From Acinetobacter indicus CIP 110367 (GTDB lineage Bacteria > Pseudomonadota > Gammaproteobacteria > Pseudomonadales > Moraxellaceae): DNA of 64,000 nt. This document shows positions 56,020 through 64,000 of this stretch, in pieces; the first letter of the stretch is position 1, and every line of letters starts with the position of its first letter. Location: contig NZ_KI530754.1 of the NCBI RefSeq assembly GCF_000488255.1, positions 62,001-126,000 of the forward strand, given 5' to 3'. The notes under the pieces were generated by a model that saw nothing but the letters and a program-made list of their open reading frames with translations, searched no databases and was not told the origin of the DNA. Position numbers and translations under genes: made by a program.

Positions 56020-56910
56020 ATGAATGTGAACCAGGAACAGCTGATCATCTTTAAAACCGTGATTGAATGCGGTTCTTTTTCCGCAGCGGCGCGGCAACTG
56101 GGAAAAGTGCCATCTGCAGTAAGTATGTCAATTGCCAATCTGGAAATTGACCTGAACTTGAATCTATTTCAACGCATCGGGCGTGAACCGGTGCCGACCG
56201 CACAGGCATTAACCCTGTATGAAAAGACCGAGCAACTGCTGGTTGAAATGAACCAGTGGAAACAGCATGCCGCAGCGTTAAGTGAAGGGCTGGAATCAGA
56301 ACTGAATATTGTGGTGGTTTCCGAGCTGATTCATAGCGACTGGACCCAGTACATTGCCCTGCTGCAGCAGGAATTTCCAACGCTACAGATCAATATATTT
56401 TCAGCGCCACAGGAAGATGCCATGCACATGCTGGTCGAACAGTCGGCGCAACTGGCAGTGATGTTTGAACGTGAACAGCTCGACAGTGGCGAGCAGTTTG
56501 TAGAACTGAAACGCGAAGCCTTGGTGCCGGTGGCGGCCCGAGATTTTGCCTTGGCTCAACAGGCACCGGTCAGCTTTGAAGCTATTTTGCACAGCCGGCA
56601 AATTGTGGTGGCCAGCCGTGACCGTCGTATTCAGCCGGAACTGTTATTTTCCAAACAGTACTGGCGCACTGATAATCATCATACTGCCTGCTCGTTAATT
56701 TTACAGGGTCTGGGCTGGGGTGTGTTGCCGCTGCAAATGCTGAATGAAAACCCGAACTTAAAGCAGCAACTACAGGTTTTGGACTTTCTGGATTTCTCGC
56801 CCAAGTTTGAATATTTTGTCGATCTGGTCTGGAGCCGTGAAAGCAAACTGGGGCTGGCTGCTCGTTTTTTGATTAATCACTTGCGCAATCAACGAAAAAG
56901 CACAAATTAG
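56020..56910 (+). CDS. aceR: LysR-family regulator, probable AceR
   Basis: The 296-residue protein has the LysR helix-turn-helix (QLIIFKTVIECGSFSAAARQLGKVPSAVSMSIANLE) and an effector-binding domain ending near GWGVLPLQML. Its position, divergent from the PACE transporter across about 100 bases, matches AceR, the activator of aceI. ATG at 56020 with CAGG nine bases upstream is preferred; a TTG at 56011 is also in frame. LysR assignment is secure; the AceR name is from context. Confidence 0.88.
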   Translation: MNVNQEQLIIFKTVIECGSFSAAARQLGKVPSAVSMSIANLEIDLNLNLFQRIGREPVPTAQALTLYEKTEQLLVEMNQWKQHAAALSEGLESELNIVVVSELIHSDWTQYIALLQQEFPTLQINIFSAPQEDAMHMLVEQSAQLAVMFEREQLDSGEQFVELKREALVPVAARDFALAQQAPVSFEAILHSRQIVVASRDRRIQPELLFSKQYWRTDNHHTACSLILQGLGWGVLPLQMLNENPNLKQQLQVLDFLDFSPKFEYFVDLVWSRESKLGLAARFLINHLRNQRKSTN

Positions 56911-57005
56911 ACACTGATCTGTAACGCTTTTCACTTGGGTTAAATCCAGTTTGTGTTATAAATAATTGCATAAGCAATAACCGAACAACTAGAGAAGCGG
57001 ATTCA

Positions 57006-57989
57006 ATGACACAGAACGCCTTAAACCAATTAAAACGCTTAACAACTATTGTGGCCGACAGCAGTGACTTAACTGCCATTGAAAAGTTTCGTCCTTTAGA
57101 TGCAACAACCAACCCGTCTTTAATTACCGCGGCGGCTGAACAGGCCGACAGTAAACCGCTTTTAACCGAAGCCTTTGATCAGGCCAAAGCAGAAGGTTAT
57201 CAGCAAGACGAACTGATTGAACGCACCATTGATATTTTAACCGTCAAGTTCGGGGTAGAAATTCTTAAACTGATTGATGGCCGTGTATCGACTGAGGTAG
57301 ATGCCTCGCTGTCTTATGATACAGATGCCACTATTGCCAAAGCCAAAGAACTGCTGGCGCTATATAAAGAATATGGTATTGATCAGAAACGCATCCTGAT
57401 TAAAATTGCTTCAACTTGGGAAGGCATTCAGGCCGCAAAACAGCTGGAAGCAGAAGGCATTCATACCAATTTAACCTTGCTATTCGGTCTGCATCAGGCA
57501 CATGCCTGCGCTGATGCCAACGTCACGCTGATTTCCCCTTTTGTCGGGCGTATTCTGGACTGGTACAAAAAAGCCGAAAATGTCATGTACTACCCAATTG
57601 AAAAAGATCCGGGTGTGCTGTCCGTGAAAAAGATTTACCAGTTCTACAAACAGCATGCGGTGAAGACTGAAATCATGGGTGCCAGCTTCCGCAGTATTGA
57701 TCAGGTCTTAGCGCTGGCCGGTTGTGACCTGTTAACCGTTTCACCCAACCTGCTGGCCGAACTGGAACAGGATGAGCGTGAAGTCACAGCACAACTCTCA
57801 AGTGACACGATTGAAGCTCAAGGCGAGCTGGAGCCGATCACAAAAGAGAAATTTAAACAGCAGCTGGAACATGACTTAATGGCCTTCCAGTTACTGCAAA
57901 GCGGTATTGATGGCTTTATTAAAGCGCGTGAACAGTTAAGCCAGTTATTGCGCCAAAGCTTTGGTATTGATGCCGAAATTAAAGCTTAA
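57006..57989 (+). CDS. tal: Transaldolase
   Basis: The 327-residue protein is TalA/TalB-like, moving a dihydroxyacetone unit in the pentose phosphate pathway. DATTNPSLI holds the conserved N-terminal motif, the Schiff-base lysine is in RILIKIASTWEGI, and NLTLLFGLHQAHACADANVTLISPFVGRILDW is diagnostic. It is of normal length. It lies alone, with a terminator after it. AGAGAAGC precedes the ATG. Confidence 0.96.
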   Translation: MTQNALNQLKRLTTIVADSSDLTAIEKFRPLDATTNPSLITAAAEQADSKPLLTEAFDQAKAEGYQQDELIERTIDILTVKFGVEILKLIDGRVSTEVDASLSYDTDATIAKAKELLALYKEYGIDQKRILIKIASTWEGIQAAKQLEAEGIHTNLTLLFGLHQAHACADANVTLISPFVGRILDWYKKAENVMYYPIEKDPGVLSVKKIYQFYKQHAVKTEIMGASFRSIDQVLALAGCDLLTVSPNLLAELEQDEREVTAQLSSDTIEAQGELEPITKEKFKQQLEHDLMAFQLLQSGIDGFIKAREQLSQLLRQSFGIDAEIKA

Positions 57990-58025
57990 TTTTCCTGTTT
58001 AGCCGCGCCGCTGTGCGCGTATTCC

Positions 58026-58064
58026 AGGCCGATGTTGCTATATAATGCTGCATCGGCCTTTTTA
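58026..58064 (+). terminator. Terminator of tal
   Basis: AGGCCGATG (58026-58034) pairs with CATCGGCCT (58051-58059), followed by Ts. The loop contains TATATAATG, so a -10 element for the next gene may lie inside it. Confidence 0.82.
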
Positions 58065-58080
58065 GTTCTCTGGATTTCCT

Positions 58081-58734
58081 GTGTTTGGTATCACTGACGT
58101 AATGACGTTCATTATTGGAACCATTTTAATTGTGATCCTGCCCGGCCCCAACTCTTTATATGTGATGTCAATTGCCTCGCGCTTTGGCATTAAAGCCGGC
58201 TATCTGGGTGCTTTAGGCGTTTACACCGGTGACCTGATTTTAATTCTGTGTACTGCCTTTGGTGCGGCTTCAGTGCTACACAGTTTTCCGTGGCTGTTTA
58301 TAGCGCTGAAAATGATTGGCGCGCTGTATTTAAGTTATTTGGGCATACGCCTGATGATTGCCGCCTATCGCACCTGGCAGCCCGAAAAAAGCCGCCCGAC
58401 TCAAACCAAGAATAGCAGCAGTACGCCAGAACAGGTTCATCCTTTTCGCACCGCATTAACCATTAGTATTTTAAATCCGAAAGCGATTCTGTTTTATCTG
58501 TCTTTTTTTGTGCAATTTGTTGATCCGGCCTATCCTTATCCGGCGCTGACTTTTACCCTGCTGGCCATTATTCTGCAAATCATCAGCATGAGTTATCTGT
58601 CAATTCTGATTATTTCCGGAATGAAACTGGCGACCTATTTCAACCGGAATTACCGCCTTACCGCGAGCGGTGTGGCCGCAGTTGGCCTGCTGTTTTGTGG
58701 TTTTGGCTTAAAACTGGCCAGCTCGACCCTATAA
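58081..58734 (+). CDS. leuE: LysE/RhtB-family exporter, LeuE-like
   Basis: The 217-residue inner-membrane protein has six membrane segments. The N-terminal VILPGPNSLYVMSIASRFGIKAGYLGALGVYTGD and the LNPKAILFYLSFFVQFVDP motif are as in E. coli LeuE, which exports leucine and other hydrophobic amino acids. The start is GTG at 58081 with CTGGA upstream. A hydrophilic loop (residues ~95-115) separates the two halves. It is close behind the tal terminator, and benE-type gene follows after 108 bases. Confidence 0.86.
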   Translation: MFGITDVMTFIIGTILIVILPGPNSLYVMSIASRFGIKAGYLGALGVYTGDLILILCTAFGAASVLHSFPWLFIALKMIGALYLSYLGIRLMIAAYRTWQPEKSRPTQTKNSSSTPEQVHPFRTALTISILNPKAILFYLSFFVQFVDPAYPYPALTFTLLAIILQIISMSYLSILIISGMKLATYFNRNYRLTASGVAAVGLLFCGFGLKLASSTL

Positions 58735-58842
58735 AAATCAAGCAATTTTTTTAACTTCTGATAAAGATTTGAACTTTTAGATGGCCATTGAAAGGCGTAT
58801 GATTTATCGGCTTTCTCTCCCATTTTTATTGTGCAACGGATT

Positions 58843-60021
58843 ATGCAAAAGCTTATACATGATTTTTCTATTCCGGCTGTTTTTGCTGGATTTATCACTT
58901 TTTTAATTGGTATTAGTGTTTCTGCCGTACTGGTGATTCAGGCGGCGCAAACTTTAGGGGCCACAGCCGAACAGATTACCTCCTGGTTCTGGGCTTTGGG
59001 TCTGGGCATTGGCCTGTCTGGCTTGCTGCTCTCGTGGAAATACAAATATCCGGTGTCGACGTCCTGGTCAACCGCCGGGCTGGCCCTGATTATTGCCACG
59101 GGCAGTGGTTATAGCCTGAATCAGGCCATTGGGGCTTTTCTGGTGTGCGGCGTGCTGACCGCACTGTTGGGTTTTTTCGGGATTTTTGAACGTCTGTTTC
59201 GCTATATTCCACAAAGCCTGACCAGCGCCATGCTGGCCGGCGTACTGCTAAAATTCGGCATTGCCTTGTTCGCCAGCATTCAGCATGAATGGGCATTTAT
59301 CCTGTCTTTACTAGCAGCCTATGTACTGTCAAAACGCTTCTGGCCACGCTATAGCATTGTGCTGACCGTAATTGCCGCGATGCTGCTGTGCCCGCTGGTA
59401 CTGGATTTCCATTTTCCTGTGGTGAGCTGGTCATTGGCGCAACCGGTGTGGATCAGTCCGGAATTTAGCCTGCCCGCTATTTTAGGTCTGGCTTTACCGT
59501 TGCTGGTAATTAATCTGGCCTCGCAATATTTACCCGGCATCGCCATTATTAAAAGCTATGGCTATCAGCCGCATGTTAATCAGTTGCTCGGCTGGACCGG
59601 TACCGCGCAGGCCGTGTTATCGCCTTTTGGCTGTTATAGCGTGAATATTGCAGCGATTAGTGCCGCCGTTAGTCTGGATCATCAGGTGCATCCGGACCCA
59701 TCAAAACGCTATATTGCCGGCATGAGCTGTGGCCTGTTTTATATCCTGATGGGCTTGTTTGCCGCCACCTTAACCAGCCTGCTGATGTCTTTTCCGGCAG
59801 TGCTGATTACTGCATTGGCCGGTATCGCCCTGTTTGGCACCATTGGCCATAACGCCTTTATTGCCTTTAAAGAGGCCGATGACCGGGAAGCCGCATTAAT
59901 GACCTTTTTACTAAGCGCTTCAGGCATCCAGTTCTGGGGCATTGGCTCGGCCTTCTGGGGACTGGTTTGCGGTGTGGTGGTGTTACTGGTGATGAAATTT
60001 CCCTGGAAAGCCAAATCCTAA
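58843..60021 (+). CDS. benE: BenE-family benzoate/H+ symporter-like permease
   Basis: The protein of about 392 residues has 11-12 membrane segments and the BenE pattern: PAVFAGFITFLIGISVSAVLV at the N-terminus, VSTSWSTAGLALI, IPQSLTSAMLAGVLLKFG and GCYSVNIAAISAAVSLD. Relatives take up benzoate, but no benzoate-degradation genes are in the window and the substrate could be different. The start is uncertain: the ATG at 58843 or a GTG at 58831; neither has a clear ribosome site. Confidence 0.82.
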   Translation: MQKLIHDFSIPAVFAGFITFLIGISVSAVLVIQAAQTLGATAEQITSWFWALGLGIGLSGLLLSWKYKYPVSTSWSTAGLALIIATGSGYSLNQAIGAFLVCGVLTALLGFFGIFERLFRYIPQSLTSAMLAGVLLKFGIALFASIQHEWAFILSLLAAYVLSKRFWPRYSIVLTVIAAMLLCPLVLDFHFPVVSWSLAQPVWISPEFSLPAILGLALPLLVINLASQYLPGIAIIKSYGYQPHVNQLLGWTGTAQAVLSPFGCYSVNIAAISAAVSLDHQVHPDPSKRYIAGMSCGLFYILMGLFAATLTSLLMSFPAVLITALAGIALFGTIGHNAFIAFKEADDREAALMTFLLSASGIQFWGIGSAFWGLVCGVVVLLVMKFPWKAKS

Positions 60022-60046
60022 AGACTAACATGATGACCAGCAGATT

Positions 60047-61066
60047 TTAGGGCGCGGATCTATCTGTCTGATCCGCTTTACTATAATCGGTCAGAAATGA
60101 CAGGGTCTGCTCAAAAGTCTGCTGGCTTTCGGGCAGATGCATTAAGAACTGATATTCATGAATCAGCCAGCGTTTAGAGTCGGGATAAAATACTGCTTTT
60201 ACTGGCACCTGCTGCTGCTTTAACACCTCTAACAGCGGTAAAGATTGAGTATCAGTCAGAAAATCCTTATTGCCGCCACTTAAAAATACCGGTGGAAACG
60301 CGGGAGTAATATGCTGAATCGGTGAAATCTGCTGCAGAAATTCCGCATCCTGTTTGCGGTCGCCGGTATAGGCCTGCACCATGTTATAAATGCCCCACTC
60401 GACAATTTTGATTTCATCCGGCGCGGTTTTAATAAAATACGGTAAATTATAAATCCCGCAGTGCAAAATCACCCCTTTCAGCTGTGTTAAGGCCAGAACC
60501 GGCACAAATTCCGAATGCGCGGCAAATTCCGGATTACTCAACAAGGCTGCATAATGGCTGGCCAGATTGGCACCGGCAGAATCTCCAGCCAGAAATAGTT
60601 GCTCGGCATCAACACCAAACAGCGCGCCATGTTCCTGAATATAGGCCAGTGCCTGATTAATCTGGTGTAACTGGGTGGGATAAGTCGCCGCTGGCGCCAG
60701 TTGATATTGCAGTGAAAACACCGGATAAACGGCATCTGCCAGCCGTTTAAAATAACCGCGCGCATGGGCTTTGGAACCGGAAATCCAGCCACCGCCATGA
60801 ATCCAGACCACGGCCGGGCGTAATCCGGTATCATCAGGTGTCTGTGCTGGCAAATAGACATCCAGGCTTAAATCCGGATCTTGCTGATACTGGATATTTT
60901 CCAGCACCCGTACCTGCTGCGGTGCATCCCGATCCATCAGTTTCTGTTGTAATTGGGTGGTCAGATTAAATGCGCCAGCAATAATACGGCTATTACCGGC
61001 TGTGCTTTGGCAGCCACTCAGCACCAGCAGCAAGCTCATGCACAGACTTAACATCAGATACTTCAT
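60047..61066 (-). CDS. Esterase lipoprotein (BD-FAE/HSL-like alpha/beta hydrolase)
   Basis: The 339-residue protein has a lipoprotein signal ending in lipobox LSGC (MKYLMLSLCMSLLLVLSGC) and an esterase domain with oxyanion motif WIHGGGWISG, nucleophile in GDSAGAN and a histidine near LIHEYQF at the C-terminus. It should be attached to the envelope and split short-chain or carboxyl esters. The ATG at 61066 is favoured (AGGAAG nine bases upstream); an ATG three codons earlier is too close to that site. Transcribed alone. Confidence 0.85.
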   Translation of the reverse strand: MKYLMLSLCMSLLLVLSGCQSTAGNSRIIAGAFNLTTQLQQKLMDRDAPQQVRVLENIQYQQDPDLSLDVYLPAQTPDDTGLRPAVVWIHGGGWISGSKAHARGYFKRLADAVYPVFSLQYQLAPAATYPTQLHQINQALAYIQEHGALFGVDAEQLFLAGDSAGANLASHYAALLSNPEFAAHSEFVPVLALTQLKGVILHCGIYNLPYFIKTAPDEIKIVEWGIYNMVQAYTGDRKQDAEFLQQISPIQHITPAFPPVFLSGGNKDFLTDTQSLPLLEVLKQQQVPVKAVFYPDSKRWLIHEYQFLMHLPESQQTFEQTLSFLTDYSKADQTDRSAP

Positions 61067-61350
61067 TTCACCCATCTTCCTGTTTATACAGCTGTTTTAT
61101 TTTTCTTCACTATAAAGCAGCCGCCGCGCAGATGGAACCCGGTTTTTCACGACAATGCGATCTGACAATGTAGAGTATTCCAGTCAGAATTATTTGTTAA
61201 ATCAAAGACCTACTTAAGTGGTATTGTGATTGAAAATCTGTATCTTTTTTGCAGACAGAACACCGGAATAAATTGAATGCCCCCCGGTGATGTGCTATCT
61301 ATAGAGTATAGCTAAACATTAAGTTCATTATATCAATAAGGAGTTTCTCC

Positions 61351-61794
61351 ATGGCGTATCAGCATATTCTCGTTCCGGTCGATGGTTCTCAAATTTCCTA
61401 TTCTGCGGTGCAACATGCAGCTGAAATTGCCCGTGCCTTTAACAGTCAGCTGAGTCTGGTGAGTCTGGTGGCGGAAGACCCGTTCACTGATGCCGATTTC
61501 TATTATTCATCTGCCATCATGAAAGAATACTTTGTGCAGGCACACGGTAATGCACAAAAAGCCCTGAAAGAAGGCCAGCAAATTGCCGAAGCTGCAGGCG
61601 TTACTGTAAGTACTAAAATTGTGGAAGGTGAAGTATCGGCCAAGCATGTGGTTGAAGCTGCACAAGAAATGGGCGTTGACCTGATTGTGATGGGTTCACA
61701 CGGTCGTAAAGGCTTCCAGAAATTCCTGCTCGGTAGTTTTGCTCAGGATGTACTGCGCAGTTCTGAATTGCCGGTGCTGGTCATTAAGGCCTAA
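61351..61794 (+). CDS. Universal stress protein (UspA family), first of a tandem pair
   Basis: The 147-residue protein has the Usp fold with ATP-binding motif GSHGRKGFQKFLLGSFAQDVLRSSELPVLVI and N-terminal HILVPVDGSQISYSAVQHAAE. It binds ATP and is made under growth arrest or stress, often modifying metabolism or membrane damage response. AAGGAG lies eight bases before the ATG. A second, similar copy starts 106 bases downstream, so the pair probably arose by duplication. Confidence 0.92.
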   Translation: MAYQHILVPVDGSQISYSAVQHAAEIARAFNSQLSLVSLVAEDPFTDADFYYSSAIMKEYFVQAHGNAQKALKEGQQIAEAAGVTVSTKIVEGEVSAKHVVEAAQEMGVDLIVMGSHGRKGFQKFLLGSFAQDVLRSSELPVLVIKA

Positions 61795-61900
61795 TTGCCC
61801 TACTACAGTTCAGAATCCTGAATGCTTTTGATGTACTTTCATTCACTGTCAGTCTCAATAAAGCCCGCGATATTCATATGTAAAAATAAGGAAAACTGTC

Positions 61901-62347
61901 ATGACCAGCTATAAACATATTCTTGTTCCAGTGGATGAATCCCCGATTTCTTATGCTGCTGTAGAACAGGCTTTAAGTCTGGCCAAAGATTTAGGCTGCC
62001 AGGTCACGGTAATGAGCGTGATTGCGGTTGACCCATTTGTCGGCGTCGATTTTTATAAAGTTGCTCCGGCCATTACCGACTATTTCATGCAGGCCGAAAA
62101 AAATGCCAAACTGCGCTTGCAGGAAATTCTTGATTCTTTCCAGCGTGAAGGCGTGCAGGTCGATCAGAAACTGGCGCACGGCGTTTCACCCTCAGATGGC
62201 ATTATGCAGATTGCCGATGAAGTCGGTGCCGATCTGATTATTATGGGCTCACATGGCCGGACCGGTTTCAAGAAAATGATGCTGGGTAGCGTAGCGCAAA
62301 ACGTGCTGACCCAATCGCCTATTCCGGTGCTAATTGTAAAAGTCTAA
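61901..62347 (+). CDS. Universal stress protein (UspA family), second of the pair
   Basis: The 148-residue protein is a clear paralogue of its neighbour: HILVPVDESPISYAAVEQALS and the nucleotide motif GSHGRTGFKKMMLGSVAQNVLTQSPIPVLIV. AAGGAAAACTG precedes the ATG. The two copies differ at many positions in the middle helix (here SPSDGIMQIADEVGADLII), so they are old duplicates that may respond to different conditions. No terminator separates them; one ends the pair at 62367. Confidence 0.92.
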   Translation: MTSYKHILVPVDESPISYAAVEQALSLAKDLGCQVTVMSVIAVDPFVGVDFYKVAPAITDYFMQAEKNAKLRLQEILDSFQREGVQVDQKLAHGVSPSDGIMQIADEVGADLIIMGSHGRTGFKKMMLGSVAQNVLTQSPIPVLIVKV

Positions 62348-62366
62348 AGTAAATCTAAAGCTGCCA

Positions 62367-62399
62367 TAAAAAAACTCCTCAACGTGAGGAGTTTTTTTT
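62367..62399. terminator. Bidirectional terminator after the Usp pair
   Basis: ACTCCTCA and TGAGGAGT form a stem around ACG, with A and T runs on each side. It serves the Usp pair and the convergent small hypothetical gene. Confidence 0.9.
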
Positions 62400-62417
62400 A
62401 AATCTGCTGAACAGCGG

Positions 62418-62633
62418 TCAGGGTTTGGAAATTTCCTGATGCAATGCCTGTAAAAACAGTTCTGCTTCAATTTTATTCGGAAAGATGCGCTGATACAGCC
62501 CCTTGTCCTGCATCGAGTGTGGTGTATATTCAATAGACACCATAAAACGCTCTTCATTCAATATTCTGTTCACTCTTAACGCAATAATATGTCGTGAATT
62601 CAAGTAAAAACCATCTTCAATTTTAACCAGCAT
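62418..62633 (-). CDS. Small hypothetical protein
   Basis: The 71-residue protein is unrecognised. It has a likely beta-rich first half (LVKIEDGFYLNSRHIIALRVNRI, then FMVSIEYTPHS) and a C-terminal helix (NKIEAELFLQALHQEI). AAGAGG lies seven bases before the ATG at 62633; a GTG one codon earlier is in frame. Its stop lies 18 bases from the Usp terminator. No signal peptide or membrane segment is seen. The function is unknown; codon use and the ribosome site support it as a gene. Confidence 0.62.
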   Translation of the reverse strand: MLVKIEDGFYLNSRHIIALRVNRILNEERFMVSIEYTPHSMQDKGLYQRIFPNKIEAELFLQALHQEISKP

Positions 62634-62695
62634 CACTCAACCTCTTGTTCACGCCAGAACCCGGCTTTTTCACCTGAACCTTTCCAGGCTAAAAA

Positions 62696-62729
62696 TAAAA
62701 AAGCTCACCACAATGATGAGCTTTTTTAT
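62696..62729 (-). terminator. Terminator of pepN
   Basis: AAAAAGCTCA and TGAGCTTTTT pair around a nine-base loop, with T runs on both strands. It lies downstream of pepN and upstream of the small hypothetical gene; on the minus strand it would end pepN. Confidence 0.75.
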
Positions 62730-62873
62730 TTAAATTATCTAAACACGTTTCAGCCTTAATTTAGCATACTCCCCGCGAATATGCGGGAAAGTTCACATAA
62801 AGTTACAGCTAAATACCGAGAAAATAAAATAAATCTTCATTATTCTATTTTTTCGAGCGAAAGCTGCACCGGT

Positions 62874-64000
62874 TTAGACATTCAGCATACTGTTTAAAGT
62901 TTCAACCACGTTTTTCGATTTCACCAAGGGCTTCAAGGTTTCCAGGGCCACCTGTACCTGACTGCGCTGTGGTTCATCCAGCGTATACCAGCGTGACAGC
63001 ACCTGCAGCAAACGTGAACCTAAAATCGGGTTCTTTTCATCGAGGTATTTGGCCAGATGGATATAATGCTGCACCCCAAAACTCCAGGTATTTACCGGAT
63101 TCATATTCAGACCACCACTGACCGAACGAATGCGGTTTGGCGTACCCAGATCATAGTCCGGATGCTGGGTTAAGGTATGAATGGTTTCAGCCGTTGCATT
63201 TGGATGGGAGGCCTGTACAGTAAACCACTGGTCTAAAGACAGCGCTTCATCTTTAAAGCGGTCATAGAAATCCTGCAGGCAGGATTCGGCTTGCGGTGCA
63301 TCATTCCAGACCAGTACACGTAGCGCGCCTAAACGTTCTGACATATTGCCAGTATTCTGATACTGCTGATGCGCCAGATCAAAGGCTTCGGTATCGCCCT
63401 GACGTGCCATCAGACTGAGCATAATATTCTTCAGCGCACGCACGCCCATGGCCTGTGAAAACTCTTTTTGCAGGTCCGGGTCCAGACTTAGGTAAGTTTC
63501 CTTACAGAAAGCACCCAATTCACGCGCCAGCGTATTTAACAAGGCTTCACGTTTTTCCTGAATGTCCACCGGACTATAGTGCTGATCAATCCGGCTGCCC
63601 AAATAACCTTCGGTTGGTACATCAAAAATTCGTGAAGCCAGTAACGGGTCCTGATTGACCAGTGCCGGTACCGTGTTTTTCATGGCCTGAAGATAACTTT
63701 CTACCGCATGACCATTTAGCAAAATACGCTCCAGCAAGGTCTGGGTCGCCTGCCACTGGTTAAAGCCGTTGGTTTCATACTGCATCAGGAAGGCCAATTC
63801 GGCATCACTGGCATCAAATTCCAGATTCACTGGTGCCGAGAAATTACGTAACAGCGACACCACCGGTTTGGCGTTAATGCCGCTAAATTCGATAGTTGCC
63901 TCATCCTGATCAAACAGGTACACGCCATCTTTTACGCCATTTTCAAACAGGGCCTCAGATTGCAGCGTATATTGCTCGCCGGTTTCGGCATTAAACAGCG
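62874..64000 (-). CDS. pepN: Aminopeptidase N, C-terminal part (runs off the window)
   Basis: About 375 residues are visible, from the end of the beta-sandwich domain through the all-helical C-terminal domain (DUF3458_C), ending NSMLNV. The stretch KREALLNTLARELGAFCKETY and the C-terminal HPDYDLGTPNRIRSVSGGLNMNPVNTWSFGVQHY block (PNRIRS...) match E. coli PepN (870 residues), which trims N-terminal amino acids from peptides in the cytoplasm. The zinc motif HExxH lies beyond the window edge. No stop interrupts the frame up to 64000. Confidence 0.92.
   Translation of the reverse strand, partial: LFNAETGEQYTLQSEALFENGVKDGVYLFDQDEATIEFSGINAKPVVSLLRNFSAPVNLEFDASDAELAFLMQYETNGFNQWQATQTLLERILLNGHAVESYLQAMKNTVPALVNQDPLLASRIFDVPTEGYLGSRIDQHYSPVDIQEKREALLNTLARELGAFCKETYLSLDPDLQKEFSQAMGVRALKNIMLSLMARQGDTEAFDLAHQQYQNTGNMSERLGALRVLVWNDAPQAESCLQDFYDRFKDEALSLDQWFTVQASHPNATAETIHTLTQHPDYDLGTPNRIRSVSGGLNMNPVNTWSFGVQHYIHLAKYLDEKNPILGSRLLQVLSRWYTLDEPQRSQVQVALETLKPLVKSKNVVETLNSMLNV

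Overview
The window looks like chromosomal DNA of an Acinetobacter-type gammaproteobacterium (Moraxellaceae). The main pointers are a divergent PACE-efflux/LysR pair of the aceI/aceR type, a FadI-type thiolase divergent from a high-molecular-weight FabG and a MaoC hydratase, a PutA without the N-terminal DNA-binding domain next to a divergent Lrp-type regulator, a split pgk/lipoprotein/fba cluster, and the general moderate-to-low GC style. Species cannot be named from this sequence alone. Almost all of the window is ordinary housekeeping and catabolic DNA. The accessory signals are two insertion sequences, one clear deletion scar, and a few dispersed palindromic repeats.

Layout. 1-5.8 kb: the tail of an unknown Pro/Ala-rich protein, an ABHD1/YheT-type hydrolase, an NTF2-fold protein, 2,4-dienoyl-CoA reductase (fadH) and a divergent PadR-type regulator with two matched palindromic operator candidates, then another hydrolase. 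5.9-9.3 kb: a glutarate locus, with gcdH, only the last ~100 codons of gcdG, divergent gcdR, and an overlapping cobB-type sirtuin. 9.4-17.3 kb: amino-acid catabolism (aspA, putP, Lrp-type regulator, bifunctional putA). 17.5-22.9 kb: trmA, a small hypothetical gene, a lipoprotein gene broken by an IS607-type element (tnpA serine recombinase plus tnpB), a DUF2233 phosphodiester-glycosidase-like protein and an LRAT-fold protein. 22.9-25.5 kb: a complete IS66-family element with 8-bp target duplication. 25.5-37 kb: glnS, ppiB-lpxH, an HpaI-type aldolase, nfsB-like nitroreductase, a zinc-ribbon protein, an EamA transporter, fba, a lipoprotein, pgk, DUF2237-yceF and roxA.

37-47 kb: a NarX-like two-component pair, an FMN glutamate-synthase-like membrane protein, a four-gene minus-strand run (low-molecular-weight phosphatase, murB, DUF218 protein, monoacylglycerol-lipase-like hydrolase), an iron-containing alcohol dehydrogenase and a hot-dog thioesterase. 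47-64 kb: dnaX, an NlpE-like protein, an EstB-like serine hydrolase, maoC-fabG facing fadI, aceI/aceR, tal, a LeuE-type exporter, a BenE-type permease, an esterase lipoprotein, two tandem universal stress proteins, a small hypothetical gene, and the C-terminal part of pepN running off the end.

How the genes fit together. Proline is imported by PutP and oxidised to glutamate by PutA, with the Lrp-type protein as the likely local regulator. Glutaryl-CoA is handled by GcdH, but the CoA-transferase that would activate free glutarate has been deleted. A SIRT5-like deacylase sits in the same cluster, which suggests a link between glutaryl-CoA and lysine acyl marks. I found no CRISPR array, prophage, tRNA or rRNA gene, and no convincing wholly new multi-gene system. 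The most informative items are the IS607 insertion into a lipoprotein signal peptide with a predicted TnpB guide RNA, the gcdG deletion, and the PadR operator pair.
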